A stretch of 64,000 nt of DNA from Fagopyrum homotropicum. Lineage: Eukaryota; Streptophyta; Magnoliopsida; Caryophyllales; Polygonaceae. The position numbers and the translations under genes were made by a program. The notes beneath the pieces are model-generated. The model was not told the origin of the DNA, did not search any database, and worked only from the letters and a program-made list of their open reading frames with translations. Numbering within the stretch: position 1 is the first letter of the stretch; each line of letters opens with the position of its first letter. The stretch spans positions 60,139,501 to 60,203,500 of the forward strand of contig BSWB01000004.1 of the NCBI GenBank assembly GCA_033239125.1, given 5' to 3'. Below, piece after piece: positions 33,082-45,015 of this stretch.

Positions 33082-34822
33082 TGTTCGCTCCAAACGGTGT
33101 GTGCAAGCTTTAAATTTATAACCCTAGATGTAAGCTTAAAACAAGGATGCGAACCCGCAGTGTACGGGTCAATCGTAGTAAAAGCAAGGAATTCCAGGGG
33201 TCGATCACAGGGACTTAGTGAAACAAAGTCGGAATAGGTAAGCTTTAGCAATCACTAACCACAAAGTAATTAAAACAATCAAAGATGATAAAAGTCAATA
33301 AAGGAAATATGCAATTCGAGAGATTAAAGCATCTAGTTGTGGTTCCAACTCAAGATCTAAAGATAAGCGGACAAAGCTGAGGTTTTTGCAAAGGGAAGGT
33401 GTTACTAAAGTGGAATAGATCACCGGGTAAGTCTCACTACTCACTAATCCCAAACCATAACTCCTATCACCGGGTAAGTCTCAAGGAATTAAGATAAAGA
33501 ACTATAACCTCAAACTAACACACCATCTAAGGGAATAGAATTAACCTTCACCGGGTAAGTCTCAGGCTAACTCACAAAGATGGGATGAAAGCACACTCAA
33601 ACCCCAATAAAGGATAAACCTTTATTACCTACACTTATGATCTTTGGTTAACAAACAAAGGAATTACCGGGTAAGTCTCATCCTAGGCTTGCATTGAACC
33701 AGGAAAGGTGTAATAAGAATAGGATTTGGCAAACTCTAACACTTACATCTCAGTTTCGGATCAGATAAGTCACCTCGGTCAGCCAAATTATACCCCGGCC
33801 AAGATGTTCATCGACTGAGCGAGATGCTTAGGGTTAAGGTAAAGGCTCGAACTTTCAGGGTCCTACTGTGATTAAGATTATTCTATCATTGTTTTTCCCA
33901 CAACCTTCAGCCAATCACCCTAGAATCACACAAAGAGATTAGCCACTCATCATCATGAAAGTAATAGTCAAATATATGGGAACAAAGAGAATAATTGAAC
34001 AAGAAAACCTTAAGAGAAAGGCTTCAATAACTAAATCAATTATAAAACCAACAAGCGTTCCTTGGATAGAAATCCAACACGACAACAAAGAGGAAGGGAA
34101 TCTAAGATGATCTTACAAAAACCCTTCAAAAGCTATAAAAGCTATAGACTTTCTTCCTTCAACCTTCAAAAAGGTTCTTGAAATCTCCCAACTAGAGTAT
34201 GGCTGCAGCGGTGTATTCGGATCTATGCGAGATGTATAACATGATATGGATTTGTGGAAAATCTAACTCTTTTTATAGGAAAATTACTCTCCAAAGATAA
34301 GATATCTTAGAAAGATCTCTTCCCATAAAAATAGGTAAAATATATGATCTATCATATCTTCTTCCTTCCAGGAGCCAAGCCCAAAAATATAAGATCCTCT
34401 TTCCAAAGATAAAAGATCTCAGCCAAGAATAAAATATTCTTGCCGCGTCCCAGGTGTTCGCCTCGGTCGAGTCGACTCCTCTGGATCACCTCGGTCGAGG
34501 TGACTCTGTAGTCAACCGAGGTGAATCACAACTGAATGTGAAATCTCTCAAATCTGGTCCAAAGTGAATCTTTAATCCATGGCTATGCTTCCTGGATGTT
34601 TCCTTATGTTCCTGAATGTAGCTCCAATGACTCCATAGCTCCTTTTTGATGTAAAACGTGTCATTTTACCTACGATTACAACAAAACTAGGTGTAGACCT
34701 CGATTCCCGCAAAGGTAGATGAAATGGTAATATAATCACATAATATACATATAAACATGCAGATTATTGAAGATAAAACGTCTAAACAAACCCCAAAATA
34801 TAGACAATAATTCATGCTATCA
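33082..34822 (-). repeat. 5' LTR of C1
   Basis: Homologous to 26338-28077, with four ACCGGGTAAGTCTCA motifs and CACCTCGGTCGAGGTG at 34487-34502. Confidence 0.9.
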
Positions 34823-35012
34823 CTTACCTCACTCGAAGGTAAACTCAGAAATCCGCTAAACTTCCCGAAGGAAAGGATAGATGCCTGCTCAAACAAGGTA
34901 TCGCGAATCAGAAACTGTACGAATGCTAGAATACTACACACATCTAGTCTCAATGATCTCTAATAGATCTATTGCAGCGTGCTAGAAGTTTTCTACTTCT
35001 AGTCTCGATGAT

Positions 35013-35862
35013 TGTTTGCTCCAAAACATGAGAAAAATAAGTCTTAAATTTATACCAAGAATCAAGCAATATAAGCGAACCCGCACTGTACGGATCAATC
35101 GTAATACAAGCAAGTATTCCAAGGTCGAACACAAGGACTATGGCGAAATCAAGCAACGGTATATAACGTTAGGTTGTTATGCAATTCTCAAGCAACAAAG
35201 AACAAGATATATGATAATGAAATAAATGAATGCAGTTTCTAGAGATCAAAGTATCTGGTTGTGGTTTCGACTCAAGACTCTAAAGATAAGCGCGGAAAAA
35301 AGCTGAGGTTGCAAAGGGAAGGTATTTCTAGGATGGGATAGATCACCGGTTAAGTCTCACCATCCACTATCCCAAACCAAAGATCCTATTACCGGGTAAG
35401 TCTCAAAGATCTAAAGAAAGGAACTATACTCACAAACCAGCATACTACCTAAGGGAATAGAACTAATCATCACCGACTAAATCTCAAGTTAACTCTCAAA
35501 GATAGGATGAAGGCACACTTCAACCCTAACAAAGGATATACCTTTGTTACCTAACACTCATCATCATAGGTAAACAAGCAAAGGAATCACCGGATAAGTC
35601 TCTTTCTAAGCTTGAATATGAACCAGAAAAGGTGCAACAAGGATAGAATTTGGCAAACTATAACCTATGGTTCAAGATCAAACGTTCAGGGTCGATCTCC
35701 TGCAGTTCTTGCTTGATCTCGGTCGATATGTTCCAAGAATATCCCGAGACGGTAACGGGTAGGTTAAACTCAAGCTTTCAAGGTCCACTCAATATAAAGA
35801 ACATCCCGAGACGGTAACGGTAATGGTATAAGTTAAACTCAAGCCATTATACGTTCAAGGTA
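35013..35862 (-). mobile_element. LTR fragment D, related to C family
   Basis: Starts TGTTTGCTCC and has the landmarks of the C LTR in order ('gcgaacccgcactgtacgg', several 'accggtaagtctc' variants, 'tcggtcgatatg'), strongly diverged. A block with 'atcccgagacggtaacgg' is duplicated near 35740 and 35805. Homology stops at about 35862; the rest is lost. Confidence 0.65.
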
Positions 35863-36231
35863 GATTTTTTTGTACGTCATGGCACATTCGAGCTTGCTGT
35901 TTTGACTACTCATGTGTGTGATTGTTTATTGTTGTGATTTTTGTTGAATGCAGGAAAAGGTTTGTGGTCTGATTTGATTGTTTGGAGTTCTCTAGGCTCC
36001 AAAGTCTGATTATACACTTATTGTAGTTTCATGAAAATATTGATATGGAATATGTGGGATCAACTGCAGATTTGTACTGGATAGAGAATGTGTTATTATG
36101 AGTTACAATCTAAACAAAACATCTTTAGTTTTCTGTTATTATGAGTTGAAGATGTAGATTGACTTGTTTGTTCCACCTGCACATTGACTGCTTGTTTGTG
36201 GTCTGCTTTGATTGCTTGACTTGTTTGTTAC
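35863..36231. other. Sequence without a recognised gene
   Basis: AT-rich, with 'gtttgtggtctg' repeated at about 35959 and 36194. The stretch 'cagatttgtactggatagaga' near 36067 recurs at about 37861, across the solo LTR. No frame or RNA gene seen. Confidence 0.5.
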
Positions 36232-37850
36232 TGATAGCATGTATTATAGTCTATATTTTGGGATTGGTTTAGACGTTTTATCTTCATAAATCTGCATGTA
36301 TGGATGTATATTCTTTGATCATTATGTTGTTTTATTTACCTTTGCAAGAATCGAGGTCTACACCTAGTTTTATTGTGATTATAGGGGGAATAGCACGTTT
36401 TGGAATGATATGGAGCTAAGGGAGCTAAGGAGTCATTGGAGCTACATTATGGAGCATTGAAGAGCGACAAGAAAGGCTTAGGAACCATGAAAGTTGGACA
36501 GAAGATTGATTTTGGACCAGATTAGAGAGATTTACACGTAGCTGAGACACACCTCGGATGGATACAATGTCACCTCAACCGAGGTGATCTTTGCGTTGGG
36601 CTGAACCGAGGCGAGCGGCCCACAGCCCATGAGATCTTTTATTCTTGGCTGAAGATTTTTTATTTTTGGCAAGTGATTCTCCTATATATTGGGATGGATT
36701 TTCTGGATGAAAGCATGTCTTAGAGCTGGAAGTTGAAGGAAGTTGGAAGATTGGAAGATATTCCAAGGAAGGAAGGAAGGAAGATAAAGTTGAAGGCTTT
36801 GAAGGAAGTTGTAAGGTTTTCTTAGATTGTTTGATTGTTGTCTTTTGGTTTGTGATTGAAGAACGCAGTTTGATTGTTTGATTGAGTTATTGAGATCTTT
36901 GTGTTAAGGTTTTCTTGTTTGAATATTGATTCCTTTTTCATATATTTGATTATTGTTATCATGATGATTGTTAGTTAAGTTCTTTGTGCGATTCTATGGT
37001 GATTGGCAGAAAGTTGAGCGAAAGACGATGAAAGAATGAGCCTTTACCCCAATGGACCCTGAAAGCTCGAGCCTTACCTTAACCGAAGAACATCTCGGTC
37101 AGTTCGTAGAACATCTCGACCGAGATGGAACATGAACTGAGCGAGGTGAGAACTTTCCTGGTCCTTATCTTAGTTGAGGTTTCAGTTTGCCAAATCCTAT
37201 CCTTGTTATACCTTTCCTGGCCCACACGCAAGCCTAGGATGAGACTTACCCGGTGATTCATTTGCTTGTATACCCAATATCATGAGTGTTAGGTAATAAA
37301 GGTTTATCCTTTATTAGGGTTCGAGTGTGCCTTCATCCCATCTTTGAGAGTTAGCTTGAGACTTACCCGGTAAAAGTTAATTCTATCCCCTTGGGTGGTA
37401 TGTTGGTTTGAGATTATAGTTTCTTTCCTTAGTACCTTGAGACTTACCTGGTGAAAGGATCTTTGGTTTGGGATAGTGAGTAGTGAGACTTACCCGGTGA
37501 TCTATTCCCACCTTAGAAACACCTTCCCTTTGCAAACCTCAGCTTTGTCCATGTTATCCTTTGAGATCTTGAGTCGGAACCACAAATGTATGCTTTGACC
37601 TCTAGAATCTATATTTTCTTTATCTGATTAGTACATTATCTTTTATACCTTTGCTTTGTTGCTTGTTTTTGATTGACAACCTGAATTACCGATCTTTGTT
37701 TCACCATAGTCCTTGTGTTTGACCCTGGAGTATTTACTGTTATTACAATTGATCCGTACACTGCGGTTCGCATATTGTTTCAGGCTTATATTTTAGGTTA
37801 TAAATTTAAAGCTATATCGTTCACCATACACACACGTCTGAGAGCGAATA
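36232..37850 (+). mobile_element. Solo LTR of an Athila-like family (related to C)
   Basis: Starts TGATAGCATG, ends GAGCGAATA, flanked by GTTAC (36227-36231) and GTTAA (37851-37855), a 4/5 target duplication. It is the C LTR layout in the opposite orientation: four TGAGACTTACCCGGT-type motifs near 37238, 37358, 37438 and 37486, and palindrome variants near 36550-36610 and 37085-37145. No internal region, so recombination to a solo LTR is likely. Confidence 0.82.
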
Positions 37851-38405
37851 GTTAAAATTGTAGATTTGTACTGGATAGAGATTGTGTTATCAATTTGTAT
37901 GTTGTTTGAATCATGCAAAGAGTTGTAGCCCAGTCTTATATTTATGAATGTCAATTCTACATATACATTTTCTAAGCAGCCCGAGTATTGGTTGTAAACG
38001 GCAGGATAGAGGCTTGTGTAGTTAGCCTTCGAATCATGTTCATAAGAGTTGTTTTTGTTGAAAACTACAACCCGGGTATTTGCTGTAAATTGCAGTCTGA
38101 GTATTTGCTATAAACTGCAAGATTGAGGCTTTTAGCCTAGTCTACACATGTATAAAAAGAATAGAAATTTCTCGCTACATCACTTAATATTACAGGAATA
38201 GCATTCTTTCTAGAAACAAGTATCAATTTAGTTAGTCTTTGAATCCTGATCATAAGAGCTGCTTTTGCTTCCTCATCCTCTTCTAATCTGGACTACATTT
38301 TGACTTGTCCTTCTTCTAATCAGGACTTCATTTTACTTCATTAAGCTCCGGCTTCTTGATCCAACTAGCTAAATGTTGGTAAGTTAGCATATGCTTAGTG
38401 TTTAC
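37851..38405. other. Intergenic or intronic sequence left of the phospholipase D exon
   Basis: No further phospholipase D exon was recognised on the minus strand. It has a repeated 'gtatttgctgtaaa'/'gtatttgctataaa' segment near 38077-38117 and 'cccgagtattg' near 37980, similar to 50970. Confidence 0.45.
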
Positions 38406-38527
38406 CCAAGTCTTTGTATGACTCCCGGTTGTATGAAGAGCCAAGGAAGTACTGACTCTCGATGTAAATGAAATGTTGGGTAGCTCGGATAGCATGAACA
38501 TAAGCCGTTTGTATACTCATGTCTATG
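38406..38527 (-). pseudogene. Phospholipase D (beta/gamma class) exon, distal part
   Basis: Minus strand encodes D-M-S-I-Q-T-A-Y-V-H-A-I-R then 'QHFIYIESQYFLGSSYN' and Y-K-D-L-G, the strongly conserved block between the two HKD motifs of plant C2-phospholipase D. The exon ends at a GT donor (GG|GTAAAC, 38405-38404). The family has Trp after S-S-Y-N where this copy has Arg, and Asn where it has Ser in 'IESQYF'. It is separated from its proximal part (50157-50182) by element C2, which duplicated CTATG at the insertion site. Downstream exons were not found. Confidence 0.9.
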
Positions 38528-40348
38528 TGTTCGCTCCAAACGGTGTGTGCAAGCTTTAAATTTATAACCCTACACTTAAGCTTAAAACAAGGATGCGAAC
38601 CCGCAGTGTACGGGTCAATCGTAGTAAAAGCAAGAAAATTCCAGGGGTCGATCACAGGGACTCGGTGAAACAAAGTCAATAACGGTATGCTTCGTGAATA
38701 CTAACCACAAGAGCAATTAACACAATCAAAGATGAATAAGAAGTCAATAAAGCAAACATGCAATTCTAGGGATTAAAGCATCTAGTTGTGGTTCCAACTC
38801 AAGATCTAAAGATAAGCGGACAAAGCTGAGATTTTTGCAAGGGGAAGGTGTTACTAAAGTGGAGTAGATCACCGGGTAAGTCTCACTACACACTAATCCT
38901 AAACCGTAACTCCTATTACCGGGTAAGTCTCAAGGAATCAAGATAAAGAACTATACCCTCAAACTAACACACCATCTAAGGGAATAGAATCAACCTTTAC
39001 CGGGTAAGTCTCAGGCTAACTCACAAAGATGGGATGAAAGCACACTCAAACCCCAATAAAGGATAAACCTTTATTACCTACACTTATGATCGTTGGTACA
39101 CAAACTAAGGAATTACCGGGTAAGTCTCATCCTAAGCTTGCTTTGAACCAGGAAAGGTGTAATAAGAATAGGATTTGGCAAACTCTAACACTTAACTCTC
39201 AGTTATGGATCAGATAAGTCACCTCGATCAGCCAGTTTCCACCCCGGCCGAGATGTTCATCGACTGAACGAGATGCTTAGGGTTAAGGTTAAAGACTCGA
39301 ACTTTCAGGATCCTACTGGAATCTAAGATTATTCTATCATTGTTTTTCCCACAACCTTCAGCTAATCACCCTAGAATCACACAAGGAAATTAGCCACTCA
39401 TCATCATTATGAAAGTATTAAATATATGGGAAGAAGGTGAATATTTGAACAAGAAGAATTTAATGAAAAAGACTTCAATAACTGAATCAAATATCTCAAC
39501 AAAAGCGTTCCTTGGATAGCAATCCAACAAGACAAGACAACAAGGAAGGGAATTAAAGACAATCTTACAAAACCCTTCAAAAAGCTATAAAAGCTATGAT
39601 CTTCAATCTTCCTTCAACCTTCAAAAAGGTTCTTCAAAACTCCCAACTGGAGTATGGTTGCTGTTGCCTATAAACCCTGATCGATGGTATAGTATGGATG
39701 TATGCAGCCTCCCTGATCGATGGTATAGTATGGATGTATGCAGCCTCCCTGATCGATGGTATAGTATGGATGTATGCAGCCTCCTTGGATTTGTGGAAAT
39801 CCAACCCCTTTTATAAGAAAATAACCCTCCAAAGATAATAAATCTTAGAAAGATATTTTCCCATAAATATAGGTAAAATATATGATTCTGCATATCTCCT
39901 TCCTTCCAGGAGCCAAGCCCAAAAATATAAGATCACTTTCCAATTTTAAAAGATCTCAGCCAAGAATAAAATATTCTCGCCGAGTCCTAGGTGTTCGCCT
40001 CGGTCGAGTCGGCGTCTCTGGATCGCCTCGGTCGAGATGAATCTCTGGTCAACCGAGGTGAGTCACAACTGAATGTGAAATCTCTCAAAACTGGTCCAAA
40101 GTAAATCTTTAATCCATGGCTATGCTTCCTGGATGTAGCTCCAAATGACTCATGACTCCTTTTGCTCCTTTTTGATGCAAAACGTACCAAATTACCTGCA
40201 ATTACAACAAAACTAGGTGTAGACCTCGATTCTCGCAAAGGTAGATGAAATGGTAGTAAAATCACATAATGCACATACAAACATGCAGATTATGAAAGAT
40301 AAAACGTCCAAACAAACCCCAAAATATAGACTATAATTCATGCTATCA
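38528..40348 (-). repeat. 3' LTR of C2
   Basis: TG...CA ends. Contains four ACCGGGTAAGTCTCA motifs, three 36-bp tandem units (39675-39782), and palindrome variants near 39998-40060. Confidence 0.93.
39675..39782. repeat. 36-bp tandem repeat, three copies (C2 3' LTR)
   Basis: Unit begins 'ccctgatcgatggtatagta' and ends 'tgcagcct'. Three identical copies. The corresponding array in the other LTR has four. The first bases include the palindrome TGATCGATC-like 'gatcgat'. Translated ORFs over it only mirror the repeat. Confidence 0.95.
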
Positions 40349-40387
40349 AAATACCCCATACTTAGCCCTTGCTTGTCCCCAAGCAAG
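40349..40387 (-). other. Polypurine tract and hairpin of C2
   Basis: Hairpin CTTGCTTG-GGGA-CAAGCAAG (40368-40387) and CTAAGTATGGGGTATTTT on the minus strand, adjoining the LTR. Confidence 0.85.
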
Positions 40388-41802
40388 TTCCTCACATAGA
40401 AGACAAGATAGAATGGATTATAAGTCAAGAAAATCAATGAAAAACATTTTTATGGTGTGCAACTATCATAGATCACTCTAAGAGAATACTTCATGGAATT
40501 AAAAACTCATTATGCTCAAAATATTTTATAAATATAGAAAAGTTGTTCATCTTTGCATAAAATCATAGAATGCATAATAAATCATAATTATCAAAATCAA
40601 TCATGTATAATCCAGTTTAAACCACTAAGTCAATCAACAAGCTCAAGCTCTCAAGGGCTTCCCAAAAGAAAAGGTCAAGAAACGTGTAGGGTAGGGATGT
40701 ATGTAAGGTAATGTGGTGCTAGAATCCGGGAAAAGGATGAACTTCACTTCCACTTTGACTTGCAACATCTTCCACCAATAAGCTTTGCTTATTCCACTTT
40801 TTTTTCTTTTTACTTTACTTTTTGGGATGCATGGACAGAGGTGCACAATAACCGAAGCCTAGGAAATCTGCAATCATCAATTTCTCGAGATGCATCAAAC
40901 CCTTGATGCACATACCATGACCCGTTAGGAATATCGCTCAATCCGACTTTGGCAAGACACAAACACCCGGCTATGTGAATGGTGCCGAGTTACTCATCTT
41001 CATGATTGACTTCCCCAAACCTATTATTGCTTTCTAACACTTTCACTTCCAGCCACTTCTCAACTTCACTTGCTTTCACCACTTCGCTTGCTTCCAAATT
41101 CCCGGATAGGTAAAGGGAGGCAAAATGTATATGAGGGGCTAAGCATGATCAAGAAGAAGAAGAAGAGAATGAATTGCCTTGGTCTTTCCAAGAAGAAAGT
41201 GAGAGAACTTAACCTGCGGTATCAACCTTCAAATTCAACATAATTTGGATAAAAACAAAGTATTAAACATGCTAATAATTTCAAACAAAGCATTTAGCAA
41301 CTTAAACATATTATAAAACCTTTCAAACACATAAAGGATTCAAAACCAGTCAGTAAACAAGATCTTCACTGAGATCATATCCAGATAAATAACACAAAAT
41401 CGTTTTCGAAAAACTCTCAGTTAACACACCTCGGTCGAGGTGTTCTTGGTTCAACCGAGGTGAAATGCCTCGTTTGGCCAAGACTGACTCGGTCGAGATC
41501 GCAAAAAAATTTTTAAAACCATTTTTTTTTCAGTTTCGACGTTTTTCTCAATCAAATAACCTGTAGGTATGCATGTAATATCAGATAATCATATAAATGC
41601 AGAAGTAATGCATAAATAAAATATCCGATGAAATATAATACATCAAAAGTAGTCAAATACATCAAGTAGTCATATAAGTACAAACACCTCATACTTGGGA
41701 CACACTGTCCCAGTGGGTCAAATAAAAGTCTGGAAAACGAGAGTACTCACCGGATAAATAGCTGAACTACATAAAAGAAAATAAAGAAAATCCTGCAGCT
41801 CC
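40388..41802 (-). other. 3' spacer of C2
   Basis: About 1.4 kb without a gene, homologous to the spacer of C1 and C3. The palindrome CACCTCGGTCGAGGTG is at 41427-41442 with a half-site 'caaccgaggtg' near 41453. Confidence 0.7.
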
Positions 41803-43236
41803 TCAGTAATCCTGATCCGGCGGTGGTGGTGGTGGTGGCACATACGGATACTGTGTCGGGTCGAACGGATAGCCCATAGTCTGCTGGAACTGCAGCTCCA
41901 TCATCCTACGCTGATAGTGCTGCCCCTCTAGCATCTGCTGAGTCCAGCTGTCAAGGTGTCGGTGCTGGGCGGCAAATCTCTCATGCATGTCCACAGTAAG
42001 GGCAGCATAAGAATCTATCATCTGGTCAGTCAGATCATCGATCCGACGATGAGCCTCAGTGTCTCTATGACGGCGTGTCCGACGCCTAGCAGATCTAGCA
42101 GGAGGTGCAGCAGGTGCTGGCTCAGTATCCTCCTCATCATCCAAGTCGATGATCGGTGTCGCGCTCGTACCTGCAGTATCTGTCCCTGTATCCATCGGGA
42201 CTCCACCATCTCTCTCATCCACTGTCTCCTCGTCGTCGTCATCCTCCTCCTCCTCAGCCGGGGCAGCTGCTGCCTCTCTATGATCCTCCATCAGAGGAGC
42301 CCAAGCTGTCTGCCAGTAATGCGGATCAAAAATTGTGAACTGAGCAGACCAGCGGATCCCCTGTGGTGCAGTCCGCTCCCAAGGCATAGCGACGTATGGA
42401 GTGGTCAAACCACGGGGAACCAGAATCCTCCGTGTGATCATCTCCTGTAATCCCAACGGCTTCGGAGCCGCCGCCATCGTGCAAACACTGAGGTCCATCC
42501 CGTGGTAGGTAGCGATATGGGTGACTAGACCTCCGCAGCAAATGTCTCCCTTCGCCTTGGCCTTGATCCTGTGCAGATCCTCTGCCAAGAGCAAGCCAAA
42601 GTCTGGGAAACCTCCTGTAACCATGCAGTAGAGGCTGAAGAGCTCGCCCTGTCTGATCTTCTGGGGCGTCTCAGTACGCGCCAGAAGTGTCTCGCTGAAA
42701 ATCCTGTGGGCTAGTCTGAAAGCTGGGTGGAAGATGACCTTCTCCCTGGAATCTCCAGGGCGCCATCTGTCTGCATGCTCAGTAATATGGGCAATCTGCC
42801 CCCAGAACTCCCTAGCTACGGATCGGGAGGGGAAGTCGGTGGCGGTGGGTTCAGAAAAGCCAAAAATCTCTCTCCAAACCTCTAAGGGAACTATGAAGTT
42901 CCGGTTCATCAACCGGTACTTCACAGACTGGTCTGTGGGGAGGTAGGAGAAGGAGCTAACAAACTCTAAGGTCGGCTCCAAGTAAGCTGGGGCTCGGATC
43001 TCAGTAAATTGATCCAGCCCGACAGTAGCAATCATCCTCCTAAGGTCAGCATCTAACCCTAGGCAATCAAAAGCCGACACGTCCAGAAATCGTGGTGCGA
43101 TAACTGGACGGCTAGCTATCCGCTCATAGTCTACCCGGCATCTCTCGTGGATAACCGGGCGGTAAGGACGGGAAGAAGAAGAAGAAGGGGAAGGTGAGGA
43201 TCTGTCTCTCAGGGCTAGACGACGATCGGAACTCAT
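41803..43236 (-). CDS. Athila-type ORF1 protein of C2, intact
   Basis: 477 codons, no interruption. Residues 1-30 are Ser/Pro/Arg-rich; about 40-270 form the conserved domain ('RPVIAPRFLDVSAFDCLGLD', 'YRLMNRNFIVPLEVWREIFG', 'EFWGQIAHITEHADRW', 'CMVTGGFPDFGLLLAEDLH', 'LGLQEMITRRILVPRGLT'); about 320-370 is acidic (E/D runs); then a basic R-R-R-T-R-R-H-R, a helical, possibly coiled region with regular Leu/Met, and a Pro/Tyr-rich tail (P-P-P-P-P-P-P). It has no signal peptide or membrane segment. It resembles Athila ORF1 family proteins; the function is unknown. That it alone is intact in C2 is notable. Confidence 0.85.
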   Translation of the reverse strand: MSSDRRLALRDRSSPSPSSSSSRPYRPVIHERCRVDYERIASRPVIAPRFLDVSAFDCLGLDADLRRMIATVGLDQFTEIRAPAYLEPTLEFVSSFSYLPTDQSVKYRLMNRNFIVPLEVWREIFGFSEPTATDFPSRSVAREFWGQIAHITEHADRWRPGDSREKVIFHPAFRLAHRIFSETLLARTETPQKIRQGELFSLYCMVTGGFPDFGLLLAEDLHRIKAKAKGDICCGGLVTHIATYHGMDLSVCTMAAAPKPLGLQEMITRRILVPRGLTTPYVAMPWERTAPQGIRWSAQFTIFDPHYWQTAWAPLMEDHREAAAAPAEEEEDDDDEETVDERDGGVPMDTGTDTAGTSATPIIDLDDEEDTEPAPAAPPARSARRRTRRHRDTEAHRRIDDLTDQMIDSYAALTVDMHERFAAQHRHLDSWTQQMLEGQHYQRRMMELQFQQTMGYPFDPTQYPYVPPPPPPPDQDY

Positions 43237-44036
43237 TCTTACTCAACAGTGTCAGACCACCTCGGTTGTTGACAAGACTCAAGAATCACCTCGGTCGAGA
43301 TGCAGTTCGACCGGACCGAGGCGCAACAGTTGCGATTCCAGTTCTCAGAAATTCAGTTCTTTTCCCCCCAAAATCACTACAACTGCTTCCTAAGGGGTAC
43401 TTAAATCCTTTCCCAGCAGAATCAAGGGCAACCAAAGCCCAAATCAAAGCGAACGAACGAGTTAGGGTTTCGACTTGTTTTACCTCGTTTCGGTCGATTC
43501 GCTCGATTTCTTTGCAGATCTGTTGTTGCAATCGGTTCCTCTACCCTTCAATCTCAGTTTTGAAGCGGAAATCGGCGAAAACGAGCAAGATCTGAGAGGG
43601 AGCGAAGTGGAAGTCGCCGCGGTCGAGGTGGGTAAAGTAAAAAAGTGAAAAATAAAAATTTTTCCCTTTTTATACTGTTCCTGGATCTGCTGTCACCTCG
43701 GTCGAGATGGTCTCGACTGGACCGAGGTGGTATGGATCGAGGTGGTTCTGTAGAAACCCTAGTCGCCTCGGTTGCTCAAGAATCAACTCGGTCGAGGTGC
43801 TCTGACAGTAACCGAGATGCTTCTGTCTTCTCAAAATCTCGAACTTCTGTCCTTCCAGTTATGCTTCTTCCTTAGATATTTCCTGTTGTCTGTCTAGAAC
43901 GCCAAAAACAAAGCAAAGCAAAGCAAAAACAAAAACTATCTAAGCTAGACTAGAAAACGGGAAAAAGAAAGCAATACCTTGGGTTGCCTCCCAAGAAGCG
44001 CTTGGTTTAAGGTCGCTAGCTGGACCATGATGCGTC
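43237..44036 (-). promoter_or_regulatory. Leader region upstream of ORF1 in C2
   Basis: 0.8 kb with palindrome variants at 43287, 43616, 43693-43708 and 43788, each with half-sites nearby, and telo-box AAACCCTAAC near 43463 on the minus strand. It lies between integrase and ORF1. A promoter or spliced-leader role is inferred from conservation in C1 and C3. Plus-strand ORFs over it are not supported. Confidence 0.45.
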
Positions 44037-45015
44037 TCAAATGAGGTATATTGGTGCAACCTCCTCAACCGGCGTTTCCGGCTGGTATTTCTTAAGTCTA
44101 TGACCGTTGACCTTGAAGCTTCCACTAGTTTCGCCCCATATCTCAACTGCACCGTGAGGGAAAACATGTTTCACAATGTAAGGTCCGGTCCATCTAGATT
44201 TCAACTTACCTGGAAAAAGGCGGAGGCGGGAGTTGAAGAGTAGAACTAAGTCTCCTTCGTTAAGCTCCTTTGGGACGATACGCTTGTCATGCCATCTCTT
44301 CGTCCTTTCCTTGTAGATTTTGGCATTCTCATAAGCGTTCAAACGCAGCTCCTCCAACTCGTTGAGTTCCAATAGTCGCTTCTCACCAGCCTCTTTGATG
44401 TCGAAATTCAACCATTTGATCGCCCAATATGCCTTGTGTTCCAATTCAACGGGCAGATGGCAAGACTTCCCATATACCAAATTATAAGGAGTGGTACCTA
44501 TGGGAGTCTTGAATGCGGTCCTGTACGCCCAAAGAGCATCGTCCAACTTCATGGACCAATCCTTCCTCGTTCTAGAGACGGTCTTCTCCAAAATTGCCTT
44601 GATTTCTCTATTTGAGATCTCGACCTGTCCACTAGTTTGAGGGTGGTAAGCAGTTGATACCTTATGGGTTACCCCATACTTTGATAGAAGTGCTTTGAAC
44701 TTCCGGTTGATGAAATGCGTTCCTCCATCGCTAATGATGATACGTGGAGTTCCAAACCGTGGAAAGATAGTTCTATTCAAGAACTTCACAACCACCTTGG
44801 CATCGTTAGTGGGAGAAGCAATGGCTTCAACCCATCTAGAGACGTAATCAACCGCAAGAAGGATATAGAGGTTTCCCCCGGAGGATGGGAAAGGTCCCAT
44901 GAAGTCAATCCCCCACACATCGAAGATTTCCACTTCTTGGATGTTGTTAAGTGGCATCTCGTTCCTCCTTGATAAATTTCCTGTTCTTTGGCATGCATCA
45001 CAAGAGACAACAAAG
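44037..45015 (-). CDS. pol: Integrase of C2
   Basis: Retroviral-type integrase core with D in 'FDVWGIDFMGPFPSS', D in 'IISDGGTHFINR' and E in 'HPQTSGQVEISNREIK', the D,D-35-E triad complete, followed by a C-terminal domain to 44037 ('FNSRLRLFPGKLKSRWTGPY', I-V-K-H-V-F-P-H-G-A-V-E-I). The C-C part of the zinc-binding region ('SCDACQRTG') is in this frame near 44990-45015, while the H-H part is in the next frame upstream, so a one-base shift near 45010 separates them. The frame is otherwise open for over 300 codons. Confidence 0.9.

Larger units (their letters stand above)
26338..34822 (-). mobile_element. Element C1: Athila-like LTR retrotransposon without gag-pol
   Basis: Both LTRs (1740 and 1741 bp) start TGTTCGCTCC on the + strand and end CTATCA; flanks CTTAT (26333-26337) and CTTAC (34823-34827) are a 4/5 target duplication. 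The internal 5.0 kb holds (minus strand order) a tRNA-Asp primer site, a chimeric ORF, a leader, a broken ORF1 and a polypurine tract. No RT, protease or complete integrase. The LTRs differ by a limited number of substitutions and small indels. Confidence 0.9.
25609..35012 (+). mobile_element. TGTAACACC-type element, copy 3 (interrupted by C1, truncated)
   Basis: Parts 25609-26337 and 34823-35012. It begins TGTAGCACTCC, matching the start of copy 1, with 'gcctcacaatgggtcccgacc' near 25654. It is broken at 26337 by element C1, resumes after it, and runs to LTR fragment D at 35013. A CTAGAAGT/ACTTCTAG hairpin is near 34983. No gene. Confidence 0.6.

Noticed and set aside
41956..42946. Plus-strand ORFs opposite the C2 ORF1 protein
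   Set aside because: Shadows of the intact minus-strand ORF; Ser/Pro/Leu-rich translations arise from its acidic and basic codons.
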